Source: Shinella zoogloeoides (lineage in GTDB: Bacteria > Pseudomonadota > Alphaproteobacteria > Rhizobiales > Rhizobiaceae). Taken from it: a stretch of 64,000 nt of DNA. Of the stretch, positions 48,172 through 55,939 are shown one piece after another. Every line of letters begins with the position of its first letter. The stretch's first letter is position 1. The translations under genes were made by a program, and so were the position numbers. The stretch is taken from contig NZ_CP131132.1 in assembly GCF_033705735.1 (NCBI RefSeq), positions 124,001 through 188,000 of the forward strand, written 5' to 3'. The notes beneath the pieces are model-generated. The model was not told where the DNA came from and ran no database searches. It worked only from the letters and a program-made list of their open reading frames with translations.

Positions 48172-49242
48172 CAATTGTCCTCAATTTCGCCTTCGCTGCC
48201 AACGCATCACAATCGCGCCGGCATCCACCGAGGTAGCATTACGGGGGAAGAGGCCGTTCGATCTCCAGTGTACGAGCGCTCTGAAAACGGGCTTTCGCCC
48301 GACTTAGGCCGGGTCCGCGATTTCCGTATAGCTATGCGCCTGATCTGGCTCGACTGTTGCCCGGCGTAGCCGAGCGAGATTTTTAACAGGTTTTCGAGAT
48401 TTTGACGGCGGAAGCGCACTTGCTTGAGCGCGCAGTCTGCTTGAACGCCCTGTCGCCGTCATCTCGCGCCATATTCCGCCACTGTCACACCGACCGGCGA
48501 CCTTGCCCGTCCGAAGGACGCCACGGCCACGTGCGCCCGTGGTCGGCCATGGGCAGGGGCGAGCCTTGCAGTACGCTCTCGAAGGCGACGGCCGGTAGAT
48601 CTTCGACGGCGCGTTCTCGATAGACAGAGGGCCGCTCACGAGCGCTCCGCGCTTCAAGAGGTGTCTGCGGCCGGAATAGTTTTCTGCGATCTACTTGCCG
48701 TGGCATAGGCACAGGTCGCGGTGTTGCTCAACACCGCATCTCGACAGGATTGATCGGGCGGTACCTTCGGGCGGTGACGGAAAGCGCTGCTCATCATCTG
48801 TTCCGCAGCGCTCGCCAGACGGTTGCCGCCCAGAACGGCGTTGCCTTGCGGTTTCGCGCAGCATTGCCCAGCCTGACCGAGCCCGAGGCCGCGCTTATGG
48901 GCTGGTTCCAGCCGGGTGACAACGATCGCGTCGCTCTTCTTTCGAGCGCCTGAAGCCGCCAGCCAAACGGTACCGGCGCGGGTTCGCCAAATGCCGCGAG
49001 ATTCAACTGCGTACGCAGAGGCGGTCGAGGACCCAACGGCAGCGCCGGGTGATAGGTTTCTGGGCCATCAGGCCTGCATTGTGGTATGCGAGGCATAGCG
49101 TTCGCGCGTCGATCGGCGGACCTGTCCGCAAATCTCTTCCCCATTCCTTCCCAAAGGTCGGCGGTCATCGGTGCCGGCCGTCAGGTTTGCAATCAGCAAC
49201 ACCGGGTGACGGCCGGTTCTGCGGCTGCCACCAGTTCTTCGC
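48172..49242 (-). pseudogene. telA: Noisy mirror copy of the telomere resolvase gene
   Basis: Counterpart of 54,017-55,492. The 3' end (TTCAATTGTCCTCAATTTCGCC near 48,172) and the 5' end (CAGTTCTTCGCGTTCACTGAAC near 49,227) are clear. The middle carries many deletions and no intact frame. This should not be counted as a second gene. Confidence 0.75.
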
Positions 49243-49279
49243 GTTCACTGAACCACTCTGATGTAACACCGGCGAAGGC

Positions 49280-49485
49280 TTCACGAGCCACTGCGGTCTT
49301 CGTCGCCGACTGCGAAAACCACTGCTCACCTTCGATAGTGTACGGCACCTTTGTTAAGGAGTTGATCGGTCAGTGACTTCCGGCAGATCGGTTTCCACGA
49401 TCTTCGGTGCAGTTAGCCTGTCGTCTTCGAAATGATTATCCATCAATCTGATGACGGGCGTGTGAACGGCGGGGCCTGACGTCAT
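49280..49485 (-). pseudogene. Noisy mirror copy of the 77-aa gene
   Basis: Counterpart of 53,725-53,958. The start region GACGTCATTTGCGATCTCCT near 49,478 mirrors CAAGGAGATCGCAAATGGCA. Confidence 0.7.
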
Positions 49486-49637
49486 TTGCGATCTCCTGAT
49501 TGCTGGAGGCAGAATAAAAATAAAAGATATGGTCGGCAACATGCTTAAAATAACGACCGCCTATCTTTAATAAACTGAAGGGAGCAAAGCCCGACCATGC
49601 TCCTTGTAGCGCGTAGCGTCACATGCTACATAGGAGC

Positions 49638-50110
49638 ATGATATCGGCTTTCGACACAGGCTCTGAGACTTTGGCTCTGCTCCGCGGTCTCAAGGTCCAT
49701 GCTTGCTGTCCCGCCCTGCTGCCCAATGCAGCGGCATCGCCCGCCGAACTGGACCAACAGCCTACAAGTTACCACCCTTGAAGGCATTGGTCGATATGGT
49801 AAATGGCACCGGAGGGTTACTTCGGCTTGTCGGAAGCCGACGTGGAGCTGGCGATCATGGATTATCACTGAAGGAGACATACAGCGATGAAGAACCATCT
49901 CATCTCGCGAGCGTTTCCCCGCGAGGATACCTTGGTGACTACCGACGCGGCGCAGCGCTCCGCGCTCTCCGGACATCAATCGGAAGGCTTGGCATTGGTC
50001 TCGATACGATCCGGTTAACGTGCTGGCGTCAGCACCTGCGAACTTTGGATGAATTCCGCAGTTGAACTACGAACTGTTCAGGCCGAAGCGTGATCGGGCC
50101 GGTGCGAGGC
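49638..50110 (+). pseudogene. Noisy mirror copies of higB and higA
   Basis: Counterparts of 52,989-53,567. The leader CACATGCTACATAGGAGCATG at 49,620-49,640 and GAAGGAGACATACAGCGATG near 49,870 match the two clean start regions almost exactly. Confidence 0.7.
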
Positions 50111-50192
50111 CATCGGCAGCGGCTTCGGTGGAATCGTTCGTCTGATTTGGCACGCCCAGCGTTACAGTTCCTTGAATATCGAGGGAACCAAG

Positions 50193-51057
50193 ATGAACGT
50201 CGCTTGCAAAATTTGCGCCAGCCTCTTTGGCAATGCTCAAGATGCTCAAAGAGCGAAGTGAAACGCTCCGCTTTCAGGCGCAGGAGCCGTTGCGAGACCG
50301 ACAGGGGACCGGAGCAGGGAGCTATGCGAGGCAGACAAGCGTTTAATCTGCGCCTAGCGGAAACCAAGAGAGCAGCTGAAGATTAATAAGGGCGACAGTC
50401 ATCGCCTACGCCGGGCGGTCCCGTCATCTCTTCTGCCGTACCCCATGGGTACCCCGGCCTGAGTGGGCGATTGCCCCTGCCTTCACGCGGTTGGGGCGAG
50501 ATGATATTCGCCCTCCGCTTCACGATTGTCGCGCGGGAACGTTACATCGGCTCTTATTACATCACCATGCGCAGGCCTGACTCGGCAGGAATTGCGGGCT
50601 GGCCTGAGTGCGACTTCCACGCGCGGATCTCGTCCGTCCAGGCATTTCGTCACGCCACTTGATCGCCGCTCCGCCTCAGCCGTGCGCACGTCGCATAGCC
50701 TGCGTTTTCCACCACAGTGCACCGCTCTTCATCAGCGTCCTTCGGTGATGCTGCGGGCATCGAGCGGACCGCCGTGCGCGGTACGCATCCGTTTCTCTGG
50801 TTATGCGCCGCGCTCGCGCCCAGGATATGAGACCTGAGCGATAGTAGAACCAAGATCGCCATACGGCGACGTAGAACCGGGGGCACCCGGCGTGCTGTTT
50901 AGCATTTTGTCATCTCATCGTTGCGGCTGATTTGAAGGTGTGCCTGACGGCATCTTGCGAAGAGGGGGACGGAGATTGAGGGCGATTTTGTAGAGCCGTT
51001 AGTTTGAGGGCCAGTGAGGATTACGGAGCTTGGATGGTTGCGCGGCAGAACACAGGA
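50193..51057. pseudogene. Noisy mirror copies of the telomere-proximal small genes
   Basis: The secreted-protein gene is mirrored from 50,193 on the plus strand (GGGAACCAAGATGAACGTCG). The four small genes of 51,833-52,679 are mirrored on the minus strand between about 50,390 and 51,057; for example, TTTTGTCATCTCATCGTTGC near 50,905 mirrors the 52,005-52,020 junction. Confidence 0.65.
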
Positions 51058-51377
51058 CCTTTCGTTAGGTATCAGCGCCACTATAGTTTGAGGCCGCAGG
51101 CGGTCAACATAGTAAAATAACTGAAAATACCTTATGAGTCAGGCGATTAGCGGGGCTTGCGCCTAAAAAATATCAGGCATATTGAGACCATGAGCGGGAA
51201 AGCGGCTCCACTGATGACGACGACGAGAAAAAAGCGAGAAAAATAATTGCTGATTCCGAGCGCAGAAACGGCCATAGATTAAGCAACGCGCAAGAAAAGT
51301 AAAAAAATCGCGATATGGGCGATAAAAGTAAAAATAATGCTTGCTCAGTAAAAAATAGCTGCAATATAGTAATATAT

Positions 51378-51421
51378 GCGTTTAACACAAAACTACACCG
51401 GTGTAGTTTTATATTAAACGC
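51378..51421. other. Palindrome at the symmetry axis: candidate hairpin telomere
   Basis: The core at 51,389-51,410 is a perfect 22-bp palindrome: AAAACTACACC at 51,389-51,399 followed by its exact complement GGTGTAGTTTT at 51,400-51,410. It extends to 44 bp (51,378-51,421) with two mismatched pairs (C for T at 51,386 and 51,388), both on the noisy side. The axis of the ~10-12 kb inverted repeat passes through its centre. Telomere resolvases cut and rejoin palindromic sites of this general size to make closed hairpin ends, and such a gene lies 2.6 kb away. I infer that this is the hairpin end written out as read through. Confidence 0.75.
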
Positions 51422-51832
51422 GCCGCCTGTGTCCCTTTCACCCGCATAATTTTACTATATTACCAGCTATTTTTACTAATCGCAAGCATTATTTTTACTT
51501 TTTATCGCCCATATCGCGATTTTTTTACTTTTCTTGCGCGTTCAGCCAATATCGGAGCCTTTTCCAATCCTACTATGGCCGTTTTCTGCGCTCAGGTCAA
51601 CAATTATTTTTACTTTTCTCGCTTTTTTTTACTTTTCTCGTCGTCGTCATGGTGGAACCCGCTTTCCCGCTCTTCATGGTCTCAATATGCCTGATATTTT
51701 TACTAAACGCAAGCCCCTTAATCGCCTATTTCGTAAAATTATTTTCAGTTATTTTTACTTTTTATGTTGACCGCCTGCGGCCTCAAGCCTATAGTCTTCA
51801 CATGGCGCTGATGCCTAACGAAAGGTCCGCAA
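51411..51832. repeat. Subtelomeric T-rich region with TTTTTACTTTT repeats
   Basis: No convincing gene. The motif TTTTTACTTTT occurs at 51,492, 51,522, 51,607, 51,626 and 51,752. A variant TTTTTACTAA is at 51,697 and a shorter TTTTACTAA at 51,472. A further full copy lies at 53,652, where the surrounding bases (TTATTTTTACTTTTTATGTTG) also match those at 51,749. Three copies (51,472, 51,492, 51,522) are 20 to 30 bp apart, as are 51,607 and 51,626 (19 bp), so they could be protein-binding sites on one face of the helix. The mirror copy at 51,060-51,390 shows the same pattern inverted. Confidence 0.6.
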
Positions 51833-52012
51833 ATGTTCCAGACGTTCCAGTTCTGCCGCGCAACCGGCCGACGCCTCAAGGCTTCCTTCGCCCGTATCCT
51901 CGCAAAGCTCAAACCCAACGGCTCTACCAAAATCGCCCTCGAAATCTCCATCCCCCTCTTCCTCAAAATCACCGTCGAACACACCTTCAAATCAGCCACA
52001 AGGAAACGATGA
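51833..52012 (+). CDS. Small telomere-proximal protein, 59 aa, unknown
   Basis: The first gene inward from the telomere. It starts ATG at 51,833, eight bases after GAAAGG, and ends TGA at 52,010-52,012. The protein is basic and leucine/isoleucine-rich (MFQTFQFCRATGRRL at the start, then a KIALEISIPLFLKITVEHTF stretch), so it may be amphipathic or membrane-associated. The next start codon is at 52,014, one base after the stop, which suggests translational coupling. It is missing from simple long-ORF lists because it is short. I do not recognise the family. Confidence 0.5.
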   Translation: MFQTFQFCRATGRRLKASFARILAKLKPNGSTKIALEISIPLFLKITVEHTFKSATRKR

Positions 52013-52013
52013 G

Positions 52014-52229
52014 ATGACAAAATGCCTAAACAGCGCCGGGGTAGAAATGCCCCGGTTCTACGTCGCCACATATGGCGATCTTGGCCTTGAGATCGAGTTC
52101 TACTTTGATCCGCTCAGATATGGTCGCGATATCCGCAAGGCCGAGCGCGAGCACGCCAACCAGAAGCTGGATACGTACACCTACGGCACGATCCCCTCGA
52201 TGCCCGCAGCATCACCGAAAGGACGCTGA
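52014..52229 (+). CDS. Hypothetical protein, 71 aa
   Basis: Starts MTKCLNSAGVEMPRFYVATY one base after the previous stop and ends at 52,229, one base before the next start codon. An aromatic N-terminal half (VATYGDLGLEIEFYFDPLRY) is followed by a charged helix (IRKAEREHANQKLD). There is no signal peptide or membrane segment. Size and tight packing with its neighbours resemble a phage-type accessory cassette. Function unknown. Confidence 0.6.
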   Translation: MTKCLNSAGVEMPRFYVATYGDLGLEIEFYFDPLRYGRDIRKAEREHANQKLDTYTYGTIPSMPAASPKGR

Positions 52230-52230
52230 T

Positions 52231-52416
52231 ATGAAGAAGCGATACACTGTGGTGGAAAACGCAGGCTACGAGCGCGAATGCGACGTGCACACGGCTGAGA
52301 GCTACGGAGCGGCGATCAAGTGGCGTGACGAATACTACGAGACGGACGAGATCGAAAGCTTGCACGTGGAAATCGCCTGCGAGCTGCCGGACGGCACTCG
52401 AACATACGAATTCTAA
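52231..52416 (+). CDS. Hypothetical acidic protein, 61 aa
   Basis: I place the start at ATG 52,231 (MKKRYTVVENAGYERECD), preceded by GAAAGGACGC, rather than farther upstream, because the upstream extension overlaps the previous gene. It is very acidic in the middle (EYYETDEIESLHVEIACE). It resembles small phage or plasmid proteins that may act as DNA mimics or inhibitors, but this is only a resemblance of composition. Confidence 0.6.
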   Translation: MKKRYTVVENAGYERECDVHTAESYGAAIKWRDEYYETDEIESLHVEIACELPDGTRTYEF

Positions 52417-52427
52417 CCGGAGATCGA

Positions 52428-52679
52428 ATGCACATGGTGACTGTAGCCAAAATTATCGCCGATGCTCTCAACGTTCCCACACGAAACGACAAGGCCCTGT
52501 TTGGCGCGGTGCGCGCCCTCGGCCTGACAATCAGTAAGCGGGAGGGCGAATATCGCATCTCTCGCCCCAACCTTTCGCGTGAAAGGGCAGAGGCAATCGC
52601 ATACTACACTCAAGACCGGGAAGACGCATGGGGTACAGCAGAAGAGATGGCGCGGGACGCTGGTACGCTTGGCAGCTAG
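52428..52679 (+). CDS. Hypothetical protein, 83 aa
   Basis: Starts at ATG 52,428 after CCGGAG. The sequence begins MHMVTVAKIIADALNVPTRN and has a GAVRALGLTISKREGEYRI segment followed by an Arg/Glu-rich helix. That could be a small winged-helix or helix-turn-helix-like fold, but no family is evident. It is the last of four tightly spaced co-directional genes and converges with the minus-strand secreted-protein gene. Confidence 0.6.
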   Translation: MHMVTVAKIIADALNVPTRNDKALFGAVRALGLTISKREGEYRISRPNLSRERAEAIAYYTQDREDAWGTAEEMARDAGTLGS

Positions 52680-52702
52680 GCCCCGATGACCTGGCTGTGC
52701 CC

Positions 52703-52912
52703 TTATTGTCTTCCGCTGCTCTCTTGGTTTCCGCTAGGCGCATGGGTCGCCTTTTGTGCCACCTCGCATAGCTCCTGCTCCGGTCCCTGCAATCTGGTCT
52801 CGCAACGCTCCTGCGCCTGAAATGGTTGAGAGCGTTTCACTTCGCTCTTTTGAGCCATCGCAGGCATTGCCAAAAAGAGGCTGGCGCTTATTGCTGCAAA
52901 AACGACGTTCAT
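52703..52912 (-). CDS. Small secreted protein, 69 aa
   Basis: The start is placed at ATG 52,912, after GAGGGAACCAAG, because the next residues form a signal peptide: MNVVFAAISASLFLAMPAMA, with a likely cleavage after AMA. The longer upstream frame would bury it. The mature part is short, Gln/Glu-rich and has two cysteines (ERCETRLQGPEQELCEVAQ) that could form a disulphide in the periplasm. It lies just downstream of higA on the same strand. Function unknown. Confidence 0.6.
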   Translation of the reverse strand: MNVVFAAISASLFLAMPAMAQKSEVKRSQPFQAQERCETRLQGPEQELCEVAQKATHAPSGNQESSGRQ

Positions 52913-52988
52913 CTTGGTTCCCTCGATATCCTGCAAAGACTGGTAACGTTTGGGCGTGCCAAATCCAATGAACGAACGATTCCGATTT

Positions 52989-53273
52989 TCAAGCCGCTGC
53001 CGACTGCAATGGCCTCACTTCCGGCTGATCCCGCGCTTCGGCCTTGGACAGTTCGTAGTTCAACTGCAAATTCATCCAAAACCGTGCGGTGCTGACGCCA
53101 GCACGTTCAAGCCGGATCGCCAGATCAGGACTAATGCCAGCCTTCCCGTTGATGATCCGAGAGAGCGTAGACCGGGCAATTCCAAGGCGCTGCGCCGCGT
53201 CAGTCACCTCAATGCCGAGAGGCACCAAAACATCCTCGCGAAGCAGCTCGCCCGGATGGGGATGGTTCTTCAT
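52989..53273 (-). CDS. higA: HigA-family antitoxin (XRE helix-turn-helix)
   Basis: A 94-aa protein starting MKNHPHPGELLREDVLVPLG, the HigA/VapI signature. It is followed by a helix-turn-helix (TDAAQRLGIARSTLSRIING, roughly residues 24-43) and a C-terminal segment (RLERAGVSTARFWMNLQLNYEL) typical of the family. I prefer ATG 53,273, nine bases after AAGGAGA, to the GTG one codon upstream. It follows higB by 15 bp. HigA binds and neutralises the HigB mRNA interferase and represses the operon. Confidence 0.9.
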   Translation of the reverse strand: MKNHPHPGELLREDVLVPLGIEVTDAAQRLGIARSTLSRIINGKAGISPDLAIRLERAGVSTARFWMNLQLNYELSKAEARDQPEVRPLQSAAA

Positions 53274-53288
53274 CACTGTATGTCTCCT

Positions 53289-53567
53289 TCAATGATAATC
53301 CACGTAATCGACCAACTCCACGTCAGCTCCGACAAACCGGAAAGTAACCCTCCAGTTGCCATTTACCCATATCGACCAATGCCCCTTCAGCGTCCCTTTC
53401 AAGGGGTGTAGCTTGTAGGCTGGTTGGTTCAGTTCGGCAGGCGATGCCGCTGCATTTAAGGCAGCAAGGATACGGGACAGCTTCGGCGCATGAGCAGCTT
53501 GAACCCCACGGGCAGAGCCGGTTTTGTAAAGGGTCTCAAGCCCCTTGTGTCGAAAGCCGATTATCAT
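53289..53567 (-). CDS. higB: HigB-family toxin (RelE-like mRNA interferase)
   Basis: A 92-aa protein of the RelE/HigB fold: GFRHKGLETLYKTGSARG at the N-terminus, then KLSRILAALNAA, and the conserved YKLHPLKGTLKGHWSI and WRVTFRFVG...VDYVDYH. The start is placed at ATG 53,567 (MIIGFRHKG) to match the family. AGGAG lies one base upstream, which is close, so translation may begin at ATG 53,582. The toxin-first order (higB-higA) is usual for this family. An accessory addiction module near the telomere could stabilise the replicon end. Confidence 0.9.
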   Translation of the reverse strand: MIIGFRHKGLETLYKTGSARGVQAAHAPKLSRILAALNAAASPAELNQPAYKLHPLKGTLKGHWSIWVNGNWRVTFRFVGADVELVDYVDYH

Positions 53568-53574
53568 ACTCCTA

Positions 53575-53600
53575 TGTAGCATGTGACGCTACGCGCTACA
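53575..53600. promoter_or_regulatory. Inverted repeat upstream of higBA, likely operator
   Basis: TGTAGC at 53,575-53,580 is mirrored by GCTACA at 53,595-53,600, with an extra internal GCTAC (53,588-53,592) between them. It lies directly before higB, the usual place for HigA self-repression. The site is well conserved in the noisy mirror copy (49,606-49,631). Confidence 0.55.
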
Positions 53601-53724
53601 AGGGCATAATCGGGCTTTGCTCCCTCAATTTAATAAAATAAACAGTCGTTATTTTTACTTTTTATGTTGCCGACCATATATTTTTATTTTATTCTGCCTC
53701 CATAGTCATCCAAGGAGATCGCAA

Positions 53725-53958
53725 ATGGCAACCTACCGTCTCGGATCAAGCCCCGCCGTTCACACGCCCGGAATCGTCGCATGGGCGATTAATGGATATC
53801 ATTTCGAAGACGACAGGCCCCAACTGCGCAAGGTCATCGTGGAAACCTACAATCTGCCGGAAATCGCGGCCGATCAGCTCCTTAGCAAAAAGGTGCCGTA
53901 CACTATCGAAGGTGAAACGGTGGTTTTCACAGTCAGCGATGAAAGCGAACCGCAGTGA
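53725..53958 (+). CDS. Hypothetical protein, 77 aa
   Basis: Starts ATG 53,725 after a strong AAGGAG. It reads MATYRLGSSPAVHTPGIVAW and has LPEIAADQLLSKKVPYTIEG, ending VVFTVSDESEPQ. It is small and slightly acidic, with no signal peptide. It precedes the telomere resolvase by 58 bp on the same strand and shares an upstream T-rich repeat with the gene cassette nearest the telomere. It could regulate or assist the resolvase, but this is inference from position only. Confidence 0.65.
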   Translation: MATYRLGSSPAVHTPGIVAWAINGYHFEDDRPQLRKVIVETYNLPEIAADQLLSKKVPYTIEGETVVFTVSDESEPQ

Positions 53959-54016
53959 GCGGCTTCATGAAGCCTTCGCCAATGATCACCGCACATCAAG
54001 GAAATGAGAAAGTTCA

Positions 54017-55492
54017 ATGAACGCGAAGAAGACCGACGCCGACGAACAGCAGCGTGCAAAGACCGGCCGTCGCCCGGTGGTCAAGGATGCCATTGCAACA
54101 TTTGTTGCAAACCTGACAGCCGACGCCGATGATTACGCCGACCTTTGGGAAAAGGAATGGGAGACGTTTGCGGACAAGTCCGTATCGACGCGCAACATCT
54201 ATGCCTCGCGCTACCGCAATGCAATTCGTGAAGCCTACGGTGACAATCACCCGGCGCTGCACTTCGTTAAGGTCCTCGACCGCTCTGACGATCCACTCCG
54301 CACGGTTGAATCTCGCGGCGCTGGCGGGCGCAAGGCGACCCGCGCCGATAGTATTGATCTGTTTGGCACAGCAGCTCAAACGCTCAAAGAAGAGCACGAT
54401 CGTTCGCTCGCAGAGGGCAAGACCGAAAAGCAGGCCAGCGCCGTCTATAAGCGCGGCCTCGGGAAGCTCTGGAAGTCGGAGCTGGACGAAATGCTGCAAA
54501 CCCTCAAGAGCAACACCGTTCTGACGACAACCGCCGCCTATCGCAACGAGCTTCGCAGACGCGGACTGGATGATGAACTAACGCTTTCCATCGTCAGACC
54601 ACCCGAAGATGCCCAAAAGGCCCGATCCATCCAATATCGAGATGCAATTGTTGAGCAACACCGCGACTTGGTGCCTATGCCACACTGGCAGGATATCCTA
54701 GATCGCGCAAAGGAGCTTATTCCGGCCACAGACGCCTCTTGGAGCGCCTTGGAACAAGCAGCTCGTGAAACGGCCTCTGATATATCGAGAACACGCGCCG
54801 TCGAGATCGGCGTGGCTCTCGGTATCCTGACCGGCCGTCGCCCTTTCGAAATCTTCTGCCAAGGCGTCTTCTCGCCCCTGCCGATTATGGCAGACCCGAC
54901 CACGAACACAGAACATACCCGTGGCCGTGGCTACGAGACGTGGCGCGTCCTATTCTCCGGACAGGCAAAGACTCGTGGAAACGAGGGGACGCAATTCGAC
55001 CAGTCGTTTCCGATCCCCGTGCTGACAAAAGCGCGAGATGTCATTTTTGCTTGGATGGTGCTCCGCTACAGTGAAAGTGGCCAGATATGGCGCGAGATGA
55101 CGAGCGACGAATTCAAAGCAGACTTGCTGCGCGCTCCGAACCCCAAGTGCATCCTTCCCGCCGTCCGTGACGAAATCCTCGAAAAACTCTGGCCAAAAGT
55201 CTCGCTCGAAGACACGCCGAACGTGATCGAAGCCAAGAAAATCAAGGCGCATAACGTTCGCGCACTGTACGCGGAAATCGCGGACCAGTTTTTCCGGCCT
55301 AAGTCGAAGACGAAAGCCGCATTCTTCGCAGAAGCGCTCGGCCACACTGAGAAGGATATCGAAACGGCCTCTTCCTACATGAAATACTACCTCCCCGATC
55401 AAAAAGATGCCGGCGCGACACGCCGGGTAAAAAAACAGTTGGCGAAAAAGATCGAGGCAGCAGCCGAAGAGCGCGAAGCTGAGGACAATTGA
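54017..55492 (+). CDS. telA: Hairpin telomere resolvase (protelomerase, TelA-like)
   Basis: A 491-aa protein in the tyrosine-recombinase-like protelomerase family. Such enzymes cut palindromic sites and rejoin each end as a closed hairpin. Residues 41-85 (ADLWEKEWETF then IYASRYRNAIREAYGDNHPA) are nearly the Agrobacterium TelA sequence as I recall it. A second weaker copy of that module is at about 150-190 (KLWKSELDEML...AAYRNELRRRGLDDE), matching TelA's internal repeat. The catalytic part has GRRPFEIF (Arg274/275), FSGQAKTRGNEGTQF (Lys318), HNVRALYAEIA (His412, Arg415), ALGHTEKDIETASSYM (His443) and the expected nucleophile Tyr454, aligning with TelA Tyr405. It is about 50 residues longer than TelA, with a Lys/Glu-rich tail. 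It precedes an SNase gene by 12 bp. Confidence 0.9.
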   Translation: MNAKKTDADEQQRAKTGRRPVVKDAIATFVANLTADADDYADLWEKEWETFADKSVSTRNIYASRYRNAIREAYGDNHPALHFVKVLDRSDDPLRTVESRGAGGRKATRADSIDLFGTAAQTLKEEHDRSLAEGKTEKQASAVYKRGLGKLWKSELDEMLQTLKSNTVLTTTAAYRNELRRRGLDDELTLSIVRPPEDAQKARSIQYRDAIVEQHRDLVPMPHWQDILDRAKELIPATDASWSALEQAARETASDISRTRAVEIGVALGILTGRRPFEIFCQGVFSPLPIMADPTTNTEHTRGRGYETWRVLFSGQAKTRGNEGTQFDQSFPIPVLTKARDVIFAWMVLRYSESGQIWREMTSDEFKADLLRAPNPKCILPAVRDEILEKLWPKVSLEDTPNVIEAKKIKAHNVRALYAEIADQFFRPKSKTKAAFFAEALGHTEKDIETASSYMKYYLPDQKDAGATRRVKKQLAKKIEAAAEEREAEDN

Positions 55493-55504
55493 AGGGAGCA
55501 AGAA

Positions 55505-55924
55505 TTGCATATCAGAGCTGGAATCGCTGCTCTCGCAGCACTCACCACCTCATTACCCGCAACAGCACAGGATCAATGGCCGATCTGCACTACGGGCAAG
55601 CGGATAACCTGCATCGTCGATGGAGACACGTTCTGGCGGGACGGCATTAAGTACCGGATCGTCGGTTATGACGCACCAGAAGCTGGCGAAGGCGCTCGTT
55701 GCGGTCAGGAGCGAGCGCTTGCGGATCGCGCTACCCAACAGCTTCAGCGTCTCATGAGCACGCCCGGCATCCAATACCGAGATCAAGGCGAAGATCGCTA
55801 TGGCCGCGTGTTGACGCAGGTGATGACGCAGCATGGAGACATTGCAGACCAGATGATCAAGCTCGGCCTCGGCCATGCCTATCGCGGAGGATACCGTGAT
55901 CGAAACCAATGGTGTCAGTCGTAA
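55505..55924 (+). CDS. Secreted SNase-like (thermonuclease family) protein
   Basis: A 139-aa protein with a TTG start at 55,505 (after AAGGGAG), giving a signal peptide (IRAGIAALAALTTSLPATA). The SNase core follows: CIVDGDTFWRDGIKYRIVGYDAPEAGEG (Asp and Glu near residues 58-61) and DQGEDRYGRVLTQVM (Arg). The active-site pattern looks complete. Four cysteines are present, which suits a periplasmic protein. Small SNase-like proteins of this kind occur on conjugative plasmids and rhizobial accessory elements. It follows telA by 12 bp and is probably cotranscribed. Confidence 0.8.
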   Translation: MHIRAGIAALAALTTSLPATAQDQWPICTTGKRITCIVDGDTFWRDGIKYRIVGYDAPEAGEGARCGQERALADRATQQLQRLMSTPGIQYRDQGEDRYGRVLTQVMTQHGDIADQMIKLGLGHAYRGGYRDRNQWCQS

Positions 55925-55939
55925 ACCGGAGATCCATCA

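Larger units (their letters stand above)
41452..51399 (-). repeat. Left arm of giant inverted repeat: noisy mirror of the clean arm
   Basis: The plus strand here matches the reverse complement of 51,400-64,000 in order, with many deletions. Paired points are 49,500/53,690, 48,160/55,505, 44,494/60,339, 42,600/62,760 and about 41,585/64,000. Distances from the axis are 0.77 to 0.83 of those in the clean arm throughout, so loss is spread evenly rather than in blocks. This is expected of uncorrected read sequence, not of gene decay. The last ~130 bp (41,452-41,585) continue past the window's right edge: they show the end of tnpA and a GGGGTCGGAA inverted-repeat end. Confidence 0.9.

Noticed and set aside
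48172-49242. A second telA gene on the opposite strand
   Set aside because: It is the noisy mirror of 54,017-55,492; its ends match the clean gene base for base apart from indels.
1-51399. A region of massive gene decay (pseudogene graveyard)
   Set aside because: Even rRNA and recently active IS elements are broken at the same rate, and the mirrored part is uniformly shortened relative to an intact copy. Sequencing error explains this better than evolution.
51649-52017. A 122-codon frame through the T-rich subtelomeric region
   Set aside because: It has no ribosome site, runs through the repeat-rich region and overlaps the better-supported 59-aa gene at 51,833.
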